Assembly: GCA_036501845.1 (NCBI GenBank)
Contig: DASXZO010000040.1
Coordinates: 62,001 to 126,000, forward strand
Reading direction: 5' to 3'
Length of the DNA: 64,000 nt
From: JBBREP01 sp036501845
GTDB lineage: Bacteria; Actinomycetota; Acidimicrobiia; IMCC26256; PALSA-610
The position numbers and the translations under genes are program-made. Shown one piece after another: positions 44,459 to 53,555 of this stretch. Position 1 is the first letter of the stretch. Every line of letters begins with the position of its first letter. The notes beneath the pieces are model-generated. The model worked only from the letters and a program-made list of their open reading frames with translations. It searched no databases and had not been told where the DNA came from.

Positions 44459-46201
44459 TTAGAGCGCCTGGTCGTCGGCGCCGGCGAATGCAGTGTCGCC
44501 ACCCCGCAACGCGGCCTTCAGGATCTTGCCCGCGGGGTTACGCGGCAGCGGCGCGTCGCGGAACTCGATGAACTTCGGCACCTTGAAGTCGGCGAGGTGC
44601 TGTGCGCAATGCGCGCGCAATGCGTCCTCGCTCACCGTCACGCCCGGGCGCAGGTGCACCACTGCCTTCACCTCTTCGCCGAGCACGGTGTCGGGCACGC
44701 CGATCACCGCGGCGTCGTCGACACCGTCGAACTCGTAGAGCACGTTCTCGATCTCGACGCAGTAGATGTTCTCGCCGGCGCGGATGATCATGTCCTTGGC
44801 GCGGTCGACGATGTACACGAAATCGTCGTCGTCCTGCTTGGCGATGTCGCCGGTGCGGAACCAGCCGTCCACGATCACTTCTGCGTTCACTTCGGGCCGG
44901 TTCCAATAACCCCGCAACATCATGGTGGGGCCCTTCAACCAGATCTCGCCGGTGTCACCGCGCGGCACCTCGCGAGCTTGGTCGTCGCGGATCTCGAGCT
45001 CGACGGTGGGCACCGGCCGGCCGCACGACGACGGGTGCGCGAAGTAGTCGTCGCCGCCGAGCGCGGTGGCGACCGACGCCGACTCGGTGAGTCCGTACGC
45101 AGTCGACAAGGTCTTGCGCAGATTCGGGAACGCTTGCTCGATGCGCTCGACCAACTCGGGCGCAGACGGCGCGCCGCCGTAGCTCGCCCGCTTCACCGAG
45201 CTGAGGTCGTACTTCGAGAAGTTCGGCGAGTCGATGATGCGCCACATGATCGTGGGTACGCCGCCGATGCTCGACACGCGCTCGTCCTGGATGATCTGCA
45301 TCGCATTGTCAGGATCGAAACGACCCACAGGCATCAGCACGAGCTTCCCGCCGGTGGCGTAGTTGACGACCATCGTGGCGAGACACCCGGTCACGTGGAA
45401 CAGCGGCACCACGAGCAACGACGCGTCTTGATCGGCGCGCTCGTCGCCGTTGCTGCCCGTGCGGTCGCGGTCGGTGACGCCCGCAATCATCTGTGCCAAT
45501 CCGAGCGAGATGATGTTCGACAGGTTCGCGAGCACTTGTCGGTGCGTGAGCGTGGCGCCTTTCGGACGGCCGGTGGTGCCCGACGTGTAGAGGATCGCGA
45601 ATACGTCGTCCTCTTCGATCGTGGTGTCGGGCATACCGGGATCGGTGCCGTCGCCGAGCAGCGTGTCGAATGCGAGCACGCCACGGTCGTCGGCTCCAGG
45701 CGCGTCGCCGGCGAGGTACACGTGCTCGACGGTCGGGAGGTTCGCCAGCACCGGCTTCAACACGTCGAGGCGTTTGCGGTCGGCGACCACCACCTTCGCC
45801 TCGCAGTCGTTCAGCGCGAACTCGAGCTCCTCGCCCTTCTGCCAGGCGTTGAGCGGCACGCAGGTGGCGCCGAGGATGGCGCAGGCCCAGAACACGAACA
45901 GCCATTCGGGTGTGTTGGCGCTCACGATGGCCACCCGGTCGCCCGGCCCCACGCCCGCACCGGCGAGCGAGTGCGCCACCGACCGGGAGAAACGGTCGTG
46001 ATCGCCGTATGTGAAGCGGCGGTCGCCCTGCACGAGGAAGGTGACGTCGGTGCGGAGCCCGTTCTGCTCCATGAGCTCGCGCATGGAATGCATGCGGTTG
46101 CGGTACACCTGGGTGGGCACGCCGAGAACGTCGTCGACGACGATCTCCATGGCTCCACCCGGGCCCGTCAGCTGGGCAATTGTTTCCTGCAACGTCGGCA
46201 C
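44459..46201 (-). CDS. AMP-forming acyl-CoA synthetase
   Basis: ANL-superfamily enzyme that activates a carboxylic or fatty acid with ATP and CoA. The 580-residue product has the P-loop ILYTSGTTGRPKGATLTHRQ, STAYGLTESASVA, GWFRTGDIAKQDDDDFVYIV (with the adenylate Asp), RAKDMIIRAGENIYCVEIEN and the catalytic lysine in PRNPAGKILKAAL. It resembles medium/long-chain FadD-type enzymes, but the substrate cannot be told. The GTG at 46201 has GGAGG six bases upstream; the frame extends further upstream through a dispersed repeat. Confidence 0.9.
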   Translation of the reverse strand: MPTLQETIAQLTGPGGAMEIVVDDVLGVPTQVYRNRMHSMRELMEQNGLRTDVTFLVQGDRRFTYGDHDRFSRSVAHSLAGAGVGPGDRVAIVSANTPEWLFVFWACAILGATCVPLNAWQKGEELEFALNDCEAKVVVADRKRLDVLKPVLANLPTVEHVYLAGDAPGADDRGVLAFDTLLGDGTDPGMPDTTIEEDDVFAILYTSGTTGRPKGATLTHRQVLANLSNIISLGLAQMIAGVTDRDRTGSNGDERADQDASLLVVPLFHVTGCLATMVVNYATGGKLVLMPVGRFDPDNAMQIIQDERVSSIGGVPTIMWRIIDSPNFSKYDLSSVKRASYGGAPSAPELVERIEQAFPNLRKTLSTAYGLTESASVATALGGDDYFAHPSSCGRPVPTVELEIRDDQAREVPRGDTGEIWLKGPTMMLRGYWNRPEVNAEVIVDGWFRTGDIAKQDDDDFVYIVDRAKDMIIRAGENIYCVEIENVLYEFDGVDDAAVIGVPDTVLGEEVKAVVHLRPGVTVSEDALRAHCAQHLADFKVPKFIEFRDAPLPRNPAGKILKAALRGGDTAFAGADDQAL

Positions 46202-46300
46202 GGCACCTCCCGAACGGCGCACGCTACCCCCGGCGCTTTTCAGGCTTTGCGGCCCCAACGGGCACCACACCAGCGGCCCAGGAGCGACGGAGGAGCGACT

Positions 46301-46367
46301 GGTGTCGTGCGAGCGACCGCGAGCGTCCAGAGCCCCTGGGGGCGCGAGCCGCAGGCGAGCGGGGGTG
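46301..46367. repeat. dispersed repeat C, copy 1
   Basis: A 67-base copy in the gap between the acyl-CoA synthetase and the next plus-strand gene (46202-46464, no gene seen). The shared core GCGCGAGCCGCAGGCGAGCG followed by GGGGTG recurs at 47131-47196 (inverted, full length), 56882-56916 (partial) and 50077-50100 (inverted, partial). The match to the 47131 copy extends over GTGCGAGCG and GCGAGCGTCCAGA. Confidence 0.72.
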
Positions 46368-46464
46368 GAGACGGGCGTGTCGTTGGCCACATGAAGCGCC
46401 CAGGTAACTCAAGGGGGCATGGCAGGGGTCCGATTGAACCGTCAGGACTACGAGGGACGAGCGA

Positions 46465-47130
46465 ATGGCCACGACCCAGATCGACACCAGCCAGATCGGC
46501 ATCGAAGGCGAGACCGTCGCTGCCCGCCAGCTGCGGGAGGAGGTCGAGCGCGGACTGCAGCAGCCGCTCGCCGAAGCAGTGCGCACGCTGCAGCGTCTGG
46601 CGCTCGCCCAGATCGGCCCCGATGCGCCGCTGCTCGACCCGCACCTGCTCGTGCGGGCGCGATCGCTCGCGCATGGTCTCCAGCAGGTTGTCGAGGAAAT
46701 GGTGAGCGACGGCACTGCGAACGGCGTGATCGACAGTCGCGAGCCGCAGGAGACGATCCTCGTACGCACCGCGATCGAGAACGCGGTGGCCGCGCGCGCC
46801 GAGATGCTCGGCGGCCGCAACGTGGTCGTCCGCGGCGCCGACCGCACCGCGATCACCACGAGCCCGCCGCGCTTTCACGAGTTGCTGCTCGCGGTGCTCG
46901 ACGCCGCGTCCGAGACGACCGGTGGCGACATGCGCCTCGTGCTCGCCCGTTCGCGCGGTGAGCTGCTGATGAACTTCGAACGGCTCGACGTGTCGGGTGT
47001 CGCGCTCGATCAGGTTCGACGCGTGGCGCGCACGCTCGGTGGCACGGCGGACCGCGCCCGCGGCGCAGGCACCCCCGGCGTCGCGATCTGGCTGCCGCAG
47101 CAGCGCAAGAGCGACGTAGAGGTGCTCTAA
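46465..47130 (+). CDS. GHKL-ATPase-like protein, possible degenerate histidine kinase
   Basis: A 221-residue soluble protein. Residues 15-125 are helical (LREEVERGLQQPLAEAVRTL, HGLQQVVEEMV, IENAVAARAEML), like a dimerisation segment. Residues 130-221 resemble a truncated histidine-kinase ATPase: FHELLLAVLDAASETTGGDM in place of the N box, MRLVLARSRGELLMNFE, and GVAIWLPQQR at the end. The N-box Asn and G-box motifs are not convincing, so ATP binding is uncertain. No phospho-acceptor His or response regulator is adjacent. ATG at 46465 has GAGGGACGAG upstream. Confidence 0.62.
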   Translation: MATTQIDTSQIGIEGETVAARQLREEVERGLQQPLAEAVRTLQRLALAQIGPDAPLLDPHLLVRARSLAHGLQQVVEEMVSDGTANGVIDSREPQETILVRTAIENAVAARAEMLGGRNVVVRGADRTAITTSPPRFHELLLAVLDAASETTGGDMRLVLARSRGELLMNFERLDVSGVALDQVRRVARTLGGTADRARGAGTPGVAIWLPQQRKSDVEVL

Positions 47131-47196
47131 CACCCCCGCTCGCCTGCGGCTCGCGCCCCGAGGGGCGTCTGGACGCTCGCTCCGCTCGCACGGCAC
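47131..47196. repeat. dispersed repeat C, copy 2 (inverted)
   Basis: This is an inverted full-length copy of the 46301-46367 repeat. It begins at the base after the TAA of the preceding gene. The rest of the gap to 47292 is more GAGC/GCTC-rich spacer without a gene. Confidence 0.72.
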
Positions 47197-47292
47197 CGAT
47201 CGCTCCTGACCACGGGTCGCTCTCGCTCACGGCCATGGAGCTTCGCGGGCGGGCCTTCGCTTCGCTCCTTCGTCGCTCTCGGCCCGCTGGTG

Positions 47293-48129
47293 TTATTCCT
47301 CGGGTCGGCCTCGGAGGTATTGCTCGATCTCGCTGGCGAGCTCGTCGGCGCTGGGGATGCGTTGATCGAGTTGCTCGTCGATCTGGTCGACGATCGACAA
47401 CACATCGGGACGTTCCGCGAGCCCTTCCTCGACCTTGTCGCGATAGGCCGCGGCGCGCACGTCGAGACCCGCGAGGTCGATTTCGAGGCGCCCGAGATCG
47501 ATCAGTCGCGACGCGAGGCTGCGCACCGCGGGCGGTGACGGCGAGCCCGATACGTACTGCGGCACCTGCGCCCACAACGCCACCGAGCGCACACCAGCTT
47601 CACCGAGCGCGTGCTGCACGATTGTGTTGAGGCCGGTGGCACCGAGGTAGTCGTCGCGCAACGGCCCCACCTCCTGCGCGACCGAACGTCGCGTCGCCGA
47701 CGCGAGCACCGGTACCGGGCGACGGTGCGTGGATACCGCGGGCATGCCACCGAGCGCGAATGCCTCGCGGACGCGCAGGTGGGTTGCGACGTCGACGATC
47801 CACTGCGCGAACGCAGGCCACCGGATCGATGGTTCGGGGCCGCGCATGCAGATCACGTCGCGCCCGAGCTGGCCCGACCAGAGCTCGACTTCGGGCCAAG
47901 CGATACGCCGCAGGTCGCCGTGCTCGAGCGCCACGGTGGGCCGCGTCTGCTGGAGGTCGAGCAGGTCGGTGAGGTCGATCGCGCCGAAGCGCCCGCCGCC
48001 GCTCTCCTCGATCTGCTCCACGAGCAGCTCGAGCGTGCCGAGGCCGGCGAGGCCCGCGTCGACCCAGCCCGTGAACGAGTACACGAGCACGGGATCGACG
48101 AGTTCGGGCCACTGCTCCACGTGCAACAC
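47293..48129 (-). CDS. PAC2 family protein
   Basis: A 278-residue member of the PAC2 (proteasome-assembly-chaperone-like, ATP-grasp-associated) family common in actinobacteria; the function there is unclear. Landmarks are PVLVYSFTGWVDAGLAGLGT, RPTVALEHGDLRRIAWPEVE, DVICMRGPEPSIRWPAF, ALGGMPAVSTHRRPVPV and QVPQYVSGSPSPPAVRSL. It starts at GTG 48129, with an in-frame TTG one codon on. No proteasome genes are in the window. Confidence 0.9.
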   Translation of the reverse strand: MLHVEQWPELVDPVLVYSFTGWVDAGLAGLGTLELLVEQIEESGGGRFGAIDLTDLLDLQQTRPTVALEHGDLRRIAWPEVELWSGQLGRDVICMRGPEPSIRWPAFAQWIVDVATHLRVREAFALGGMPAVSTHRRPVPVLASATRRSVAQEVGPLRDDYLGATGLNTIVQHALGEAGVRSVALWAQVPQYVSGSPSPPAVRSLASRLIDLGRLEIDLAGLDVRAAAYRDKVEEGLAERPDVLSIVDQIDEQLDQRIPSADELASEIEQYLRGRPEE

Positions 48130-48214
48130 GCCAACGAGGATACGTGTCGATGTATCGCACCGGGTCGGCGGCGACGCGAGCGCCCGTGTTGGCGGTCACA
48201 TAGCTTCGGCGCCC

Positions 48215-49162
48215 ATGGACGTCCGGATCTTCACCGAACCGCAGCAGGGCGCGTCGTACGACCAGCTCGTGGCGTTCGCCCGTCGCGGCGAAGAGCTCGG
48301 CTACGACGCCTTCTTCCGCTCCGACCACTTTCTCCGTATGGGCGATGCGAGTGGCCGGCCGGGTCCCACCGACGCCTGGCTCACACTGGGCGGTATCGCA
48401 CGTGAGACCTCGCGCATCCGCCTCGGCACGCTGGTCACCTCGGCCACATTCCGACTGCCCGGGATGCTCGCGGTGCAGGTCGCCCAGGTCGACGCGATGA
48501 GCAACGGCCGCGTCGAGCTCGGGCTCGGTGCCGGCTGGTACGACGACGAGCACCGTGCCTACGGCGTGCCGTTCCCGACCGTCGGTGAGCGTTTCGAACG
48601 GCTCGACGAGCAGCTCGCGATCGTCACCGGCCTCTGGTCCACGCCCGACGGCGAGAAGTTCTCGTTCGCGGGCCGGCACTACGAGCTCGCCGACTCGCCC
48701 GCGCTCCCGAAGCCGGTGCAACAGCCGATCCCCGTCGTGATCGGCGGCTACGGCACGTCACGCACGCCGCGGCTCGCAGCGAAGTACGCGCACGAGTTCA
48801 ACCTGCCGTTCCCGCCGCTCGACTACTTCGCCACCGCGTGCGACATCGTGCGCAGCGCGTGCGAGAAGATCGAACGCGATCCGCAGACGATGGTGTGGTC
48901 GGTGGCGCTCGTGGTGTGCTGCGGCGAGAACGAGGCCGAAATCGCCCGGCGTGCGGAACACATCGGGCGCGAGGTCGCCGAACTGCGCACGAACGGCGCC
49001 GCGGGCACACCCGACGAGGTAGCCGAGAAGGTTCGGGCCTACGCCGCCGCCGGCGCGCAACGCGTGTACCTCCAGTTCCTCGACGTGAACGACCACGACC
49101 ACCTCGCCGTGGTCGCCGAGCACGTCGTCCCCCACCTCGCCGACCTTCCCGGGGCGAACTGA
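48215..49162 (+). CDS. LLM-class F420-dependent oxidoreductase 1
   Basis: A 315-residue TIM-barrel flavin/deazaflavin enzyme. Landmarks are MDVRIFTEP, FARRGEELGYDAFFRSDHFL, RIRLGTLVTSATFRLPGMLA, VDAMSNGRVELGLGAGWYDDEH, YGVPFPTVGERFERLDEQL and PIPVVIGGYG. LLM proteins of this TIGR-type subgroup normally use F420; the substrate is unknown. ATG at 48215 is chosen for the family N-terminus. TAGCTT lies eight bases upstream. The TGA overlaps the next gene by one base (TGATG), so the two paralogues form an operon. Confidence 0.9.
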   Translation: MDVRIFTEPQQGASYDQLVAFARRGEELGYDAFFRSDHFLRMGDASGRPGPTDAWLTLGGIARETSRIRLGTLVTSATFRLPGMLAVQVAQVDAMSNGRVELGLGAGWYDDEHRAYGVPFPTVGERFERLDEQLAIVTGLWSTPDGEKFSFAGRHYELADSPALPKPVQQPIPVVIGGYGTSRTPRLAAKYAHEFNLPFPPLDYFATACDIVRSACEKIERDPQTMVWSVALVVCCGENEAEIARRAEHIGREVAELRTNGAAGTPDEVAEKVRAYAAAGAQRVYLQFLDVNDHDHLAVVAEHVVPHLADLPGAN

Positions 49163-50073
49163 TGGACGTGCAATTCGGCGTGCACACCGGCTTGCAGCAC
49201 ACGACGATCCCCGAACTGCAAGACCTCTGGCGTCGCATCGAGGCGCTCGGCTTCGACTGGATCTCGATCTGGGACCACTTCTACGCGGCCGACGCCACCG
49301 GCAACCCGCACTGCCTCGAGGCGGTCGCGTCGCACGCCGCGCTCGCAGCCACCACGAGTCGCGTGCGTTGCGGATCGCTCGTGTACTCGGTCGGTTACCG
49401 GCACCCCGCGGTGCTCGCGAACGCGATGGCCACGCTCGACCAGCTTTCGAACGGCCGGATCACGCTCGGCCTCGGCGGTGGCTGGTTGCGGAACGAGTAC
49501 GACGTGTACGGGATCGAATACGGCACGCCCGGCGAGCGCTTGAAGAAGCTCGAAGAATCGATCCAGTGCGTGCGTGGCCTGCTCACAAAGGACACCACCG
49601 ATTTCGACGGCCGCTACTTCACGCTGCGCGGCGCACAGTGCGAGCCGAAGCCGGTGCAGGCGCGGCTGCCGATCTGGATCGGTGGTGGCGGCGAGAAGGT
49701 CACGTTGCGTATCGCCGCGCAGTACGCCGACGGCTGGAACGTGCCGTTCATCCCGCCCGACCAGTGGGCGCACAAGGCAAAGGTGCTCGACGAGCACTGC
49801 GAACGCGTCGGGCGCGACCCCAACGAGATCGCCAAGACCGTGAACATCGGCATGGCGTTCACCGAAGAAGAGCTCACCCAGCAGTTCGGCCCGATGGCCG
49901 ACTTCATCCGCCCGAGCGTGTTCGCCGGCAGCGTGCAACAGATGGTCGACCACGCCGCCGCGTTCTGCAGCGCCGGCGCGTCGACGCTCATCCTGGCGAT
50001 GCGCGCGCCCTTCGACCGCGACGGTCTCGAACGCTTCGCCGCCGAAGTGATGCCGGCAATCAAGAAGGCCTGA
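49162..50073 (+). CDS. LLM-class F420-dependent oxidoreductase 2
   Basis: A 303-residue paralogue of the preceding gene: MDVQFGVHTGLQHTTIPEL, LGFDWISIWDHFYAADATGN, RVRCGSLVYSVGYRHPAVLA, LDQLSNGRITLGLGGGWLRNEY, YGTPGERLKKLEESIQ and LPIWIGGGGEKVTLRIAAQY. Conservation of the WDHF and GGGW segments argues for an active cofactor site. The substrate is unknown, and tandem LLM genes may form mixed oligomers or act on related compounds. A fragment of dispersed repeat C follows the stop by three bases. Confidence 0.9.
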   Translation: MDVQFGVHTGLQHTTIPELQDLWRRIEALGFDWISIWDHFYAADATGNPHCLEAVASHAALAATTSRVRCGSLVYSVGYRHPAVLANAMATLDQLSNGRITLGLGGGWLRNEYDVYGIEYGTPGERLKKLEESIQCVRGLLTKDTTDFDGRYFTLRGAQCEPKPVQARLPIWIGGGGEKVTLRIAAQYADGWNVPFIPPDQWAHKAKVLDEHCERVGRDPNEIAKTVNIGMAFTEEELTQQFGPMADFIRPSVFAGSVQQMVDHAAAFCSAGASTLILAMRAPFDRDGLERFAAEVMPAIKKA

Positions 50074-50076
50074 TTA

Positions 50077-50100
50077 CCCCCGCTCGCCTGCGCTCGCCGA
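50077..50100. repeat. dispersed repeat C, partial inverted copy
   Basis: ACCCCCGCTCGCCTGCG at 50077 matches the end of the 47131 copy, then diverges. It fills the gap between two convergent genes. Confidence 0.5.
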
Positions 50101-50871
50101 TCAGGGCTCGTCCCACTCCACGTCGGCGAGCGGCGGTGGCGCGTCGGCTTCGCGCCGCGTCAGCGCTTCGTCGAACAGATCGAGCATTGCCCGCCACGAC
50201 CGCTCGTCGGTGCGGCGGTCGTAGGCCAAGGCGTCGCTGCCGAGCGCGTCGACCTGCGGATTGGTGAAGCTGTGCTTGGCGCCGCCATAGAGATTCATGC
50301 GCCAATCGACCCCAGCCGCGCGCATCTCCTCCTCGAAGGCCCGGCGGTGGTCGAGTGGCACGATCGGGTCGTCGGCGCCGGCGCACATAAGCACCGCGCC
50401 ACGGATGTTGGCCGAGTCGTCGCGACGATCCTGCAAACCGGGGTGGAAACCGACGACGGCCTTGATATCGGCGCCGGTGCGCGCCAGCTCCAACACCATC
50501 GAACCCCCGAAGCAATAGCCGACCGCGGCGATCCGGGAAGCGTCGGTGCGCGGCTGGCGCAACAGCACGTCCAAGCCTGCGGTGCCAACGCGCCGAGCGA
50601 ACGGCGGATCGTTCGAGAAGCGCTGCAACCGTTCGCCGATCGCCGAACGATCCGCGAGCGGCCGTCCGTCGCCGTAGTAATCGAGCGTGAACGCCACGTA
50701 ACCGAGCTCGGCATAGCGATCCGTGCGCGCCTTCTGGCGATCGTCGAGGCCGTTCCCCTCATGCGCGATCAAGACTCCGGGCCGCACTCCCTCACCGTCG
50801 GGCAACACCAGCCGCCCCACCATCCGCGCCCCATCAACCTCGTACTCGACGTCAGCTCGCTCCAATGCCAT
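50101..50871 (-). CDS. dienelactone hydrolase family protein
   Basis: A 256-residue alpha/beta hydrolase of the dienelactone hydrolase family. The catalytic triad is visible: nucleophile C120 (VGYCFGGSM), D168 (GADDPIVPLD) and H200 (AKHSFTNP). PGVLIAHEGNGLDDRQKAR and VAFTLDYYGDG are also typical. The physiological substrate is unknown; such enzymes often hydrolyse lactones or other esters. The ATG at 50871 overlaps the acetyltransferase stop by one base (TGATG), so the two genes are cotranscribed. Confidence 0.9.
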   Translation of the reverse strand: MALERADVEYEVDGARMVGRLVLPDGEGVRPGVLIAHEGNGLDDRQKARTDRYAELGYVAFTLDYYGDGRPLADRSAIGERLQRFSNDPPFARRVGTAGLDVLLRQPRTDASRIAAVGYCFGGSMVLELARTGADIKAVVGFHPGLQDRRDDSANIRGAVLMCAGADDPIVPLDHRRAFEEEMRAAGVDWRMNLYGGAKHSFTNPQVDALGSDALAYDRRTDERSWRAMLDLFDEALTRREADAPPPLADVEWDEP

Positions 50872-51491
50872 CAGCTCGACGCTATCGACGGGTCACGCCA
50901 CATGCTCCACATGGTGGGGCCGTTGTCGGGAACATCGATGGTCCCGGTGATGCGAAAGCCGTGGTGTTCGTAGAGCGGCACGTTCTCGGCCTTCGTGCTC
51001 TCGAGGTAACAGCCGAGCTGGTCGCGGTCGGCAACATCGGTGATCACCTGAATGAGCGCGCTGGCGAGACCTTGGCGGCGGGCGGACGGATCGGTGCCGA
51101 TGCCCTGGAGGTACCAGTGCGGCTCGGTCGGGTGCGCGGCATGCATCGCCTCGTGCGCGGTGGCGAGGCGCTGCATCACGTCGGTGCCGATCGCGGCGGC
51201 GAGCGCGCCGAGCTCACGCGCCGCGTCGGGCTTCGGCGGATCGTCGTGGTGACCGGGGGCCAACCAGAACGCGGCCGACGAACAGGTCGCGTCGGTGTAG
51301 GCGTCGCCGTTGGGCACATGCACCGCGCGGCCGAGCACCGTGAACATCTCCTGCAGGAGCGCCAAGCGCACACCGTCGTCGGGAATCGCCCACACCTGCA
51401 ACGGATCGTCGACGAAGGCTCGGGCCTGCACCGCGCCGATGATGTCGACGTCGTCGAGCGTCATCCGACGAATGGCATGCACGGCGCGCAC
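50871..51491 (-). CDS. GNAT family N-acetyltransferase
   Basis: A 206-residue acetyltransferase. Motif A, the acetyl-CoA pyrophosphate loop, is WYLQGIGTDPSARRQGLASA (residues about 126-145), and the C-terminal LYEHHGFRITGTI is the usual motif B region. The N-terminal IRRMTLDDVDIIGAVQARAF is the GNAT beginning. The acceptor is unknown. GTG at 51491 is used. It is divergent from galT by 17 bases. Confidence 0.88.
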   Translation of the reverse strand: MRAVHAIRRMTLDDVDIIGAVQARAFVDDPLQVWAIPDDGVRLALLQEMFTVLGRAVHVPNGDAYTDATCSSAAFWLAPGHHDDPPKPDAARELGALAAAIGTDVMQRLATAHEAMHAAHPTEPHWYLQGIGTDPSARRQGLASALIQVITDVADRDQLGCYLESTKAENVPLYEHHGFRITGTIDVPDNGPTMWSMWRDPSIASS

Positions 51492-51508
51492 GATAGGAGG
51501 ATGGCGCG

Positions 51509-52474
51509 ATGCCCGGCGAGCTGCGGTTCGATCCGCTCACACGCGAATGGGTGAGCATCGTGGGCCACCGCCAGGCGCGCCCGAACCTCCCCGATTCGGG
51601 CTGCCCGTTCTGCGTGGGCGGCCTCGAGGCACCCGACCCTTACGAGGTGCGCTGGTTCACGAACCGGTGGCCGGCGTTCGACGAAGGCGCACCCATCGAT
51701 CTCGCCGCGGCCGAAGCGGCCGGCACGCGGATGCTCCCGGCCGTGGGCACCACCGAAGTGGTGCTGTACTCACCCGACCACGATGCCACGATCGGCACGC
51801 TGGCGGTACCGCAGGTGCGGAAAGTGGTCGACCTGTGGGCCGACCGCACCACCGCGCTCTATCAGCGCGACGACGTGGAGTACGTGCTGGTGTTCGAGAA
51901 CCGCGGCGCCGAAGTGGGGGCCACGATCTCGCACCCGCACGGGCAGATCTACGCCTTCGCCTTCGTGCCGCCCGTGCCTCGCCGTGAGGCCGAAGTGGCA
52001 CGCGCGCAGGGAACGTGCACGGTGTGCGCCGAACTCGAGCGCGAGCTCGCCGACGGCGCGCGCATCGTGTTCGAGTCGGATACATGGGTGGCGTACGTGC
52101 CGTTCGCGTCGGCGTACTCGTACGGTGTGCGCATCGTGGCGCGCCAGCATGTGGCGTCATTTCCGGCGCTCGACGGCGCGGGGCGCGACGGGCTCGCCTC
52201 GGCGCTCCACGACGTGCTCGGGCGCTACGACCGCCTGTGGCACGACGACGACGGCCACGCCGCCGCGCCGTTCCCCTACTTGCTGTGGTTCCATCAGGCC
52301 GCCAAGCACGACGCCGAGCACGACGGGGTGGCCGCGCATCTCCACGCCCACACGGCGCCACCATTGCGCGCACCCGGCGTGATGCGGTTCGTGGCGAGCG
52401 GTGAGGTGGGTGGGGGCACGTTGTCGAATCCCGTCGTGCCCGAGGACGCGGCTGCGACCTTGCGCGCGGTGTGA
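51509..52474 (+). CDS. galT: galactose-1-phosphate uridylyltransferase
   Basis: GalT exchanges UMP between UDP-glucose and galactose-1-phosphate in the Leloir pathway. The 321-residue product begins ELRFDPLTREWVSIVGHRQA, with CPFC (C32, C35) for metal, FENRGAEVGATISHPHGQIY with the catalytic HPHGQ (142-146), CTVCAELERE, and the second HIT-like half (WFHQAAKHDAEHDGVAAHLH). The order galT then galK, four bases apart, supports a galactose operon. AGGAGG precedes the ATG at 51509. Confidence 0.94.
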   Translation: MPGELRFDPLTREWVSIVGHRQARPNLPDSGCPFCVGGLEAPDPYEVRWFTNRWPAFDEGAPIDLAAAEAAGTRMLPAVGTTEVVLYSPDHDATIGTLAVPQVRKVVDLWADRTTALYQRDDVEYVLVFENRGAEVGATISHPHGQIYAFAFVPPVPRREAEVARAQGTCTVCAELERELADGARIVFESDTWVAYVPFASAYSYGVRIVARQHVASFPALDGAGRDGLASALHDVLGRYDRLWHDDDGHAAAPFPYLLWFHQAAKHDAEHDGVAAHLHAHTAPPLRAPGVMRFVASGEVGGGTLSNPVVPEDAAATLRAV

Positions 52475-52478
52475 CGCC

Positions 52479-53549
52479 GTGACCTCGATCGCGCGCGCGC
52501 CCGGCCGCGTCAACCTGATCGGCGGCCACGTCGACTATCACGAAGGACCGATCGTCGCCACGGCGATGGAGCTCGGCGTCGAGTGCCGCTTCGACCGGCG
52601 CGACGACACGCGAGTGGTGGTGCGATCCGACTCGTTCGCGGGCACCGTCGACATCGCCGCCGATGGGCGCGACGACGCAGCATCGGTGGAACCGCGCTGG
52701 GGCCGGCTCGTCGCCGCGGTCACGGCGGAGCTGGCGCGCCTCGGTCGCGCACCGGTGGGCATCGACGCGACGGTCACGTCCACCCTGCCGGCAGGCTGCG
52801 GCCTGTCGTCGAGCGCGGCGTTCGAGGTGGCAATCGCCCTCGCGCTCGTGGCCGCGGCCGGTGAAGACGCCGAGCCGCTCGCACTCGCGCGTGCGTGCCA
52901 GGCCGCCGAGCTCGCGGCCACTGGTGTGCCGTGCGGCATCCAGGACCAAGTGGCGTCGATTGCCGGCACGCGCGGGCACGCGGTGCTGCTCGACTGCCGC
53001 GATCTTTCGATTGCGTCGCTGCCGATCCCGCACGACACCGCCGTGGTCGTCGTCGACTCGGGTGTCGCCCGCACGCTCGAAGGCAGCCCCTGGGTCGCGC
53101 GCCGGGCCGAGTCGTTCGCCGACGCCGAGCGACTGGGCCTGCGCGTGCTGCGCGACGCCACCGTCGAGCAAGTCGCCGACCGGCCGCGTGCCCGTCACGT
53201 CGTCGAAGAGATCCAACGAGTGTGGCACTTCGCCGACGTGCTCCGTGCCGGCGACATGCGCACCGCGGGCGCGCTGATGCTCGCGTCGCACGCGTCGTCA
53301 CGTGACCTGTTCGAGAGCTCAGTGCCCGAGCTCGACCGGCTCGTGGAGCTCTTCGTGGAAGCGGGCGCGTTCGGCGCTCGCCTCACCGGCGGCGGGTTCG
53401 GCGGCTGCGTGGTGGCACTGGCGCCGGCAGCCGACGCGGCCGAGCTCGCAGCAACGGTCGTGGCGCGCTACGAGCGGGCGACGGGCCGAGTGTCGCGTGC
53501 GTTCGTGAGCGAGCCCGCCGACGGCGCCCACGTCTCCCCCGCCCCCTGA
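52479..53549 (+). CDS. galK: GHMP-family sugar kinase, galactokinase-like (copy 1)
   Basis: A 356-residue GHMP kinase directly after galT, so probably the galactokinase. The N-terminal signature is SIARAPGRVNLIGGHVDY where GalK normally has GEHTDY: the sugar-contacting Glu is G16 and Thr is V18. The ATP loop STLPAGCGLSSSAAFEVA and the catalytic-Asp loop VPCGIQDQVASI are intact, as is LTGGGFGGCVVAL. The altered signature may change sugar preference. The GTG at 52479 is used. A long palindrome follows the stop. Confidence 0.88.
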   Translation: MTSIARAPGRVNLIGGHVDYHEGPIVATAMELGVECRFDRRDDTRVVVRSDSFAGTVDIAADGRDDAASVEPRWGRLVAAVTAELARLGRAPVGIDATVTSTLPAGCGLSSSAAFEVAIALALVAAAGEDAEPLALARACQAAELAATGVPCGIQDQVASIAGTRGHAVLLDCRDLSIASLPIPHDTAVVVVDSGVARTLEGSPWVARRAESFADAERLGLRVLRDATVEQVADRPRARHVVEEIQRVWHFADVLRAGDMRTAGALMLASHASSRDLFESSVPELDRLVELFVEAGAFGARLTGGGFGGCVVALAPAADAAELAATVVARYERATGRVSRAFVSEPADGAHVSPAP

Positions 53550-53555
53550 CGCGCC

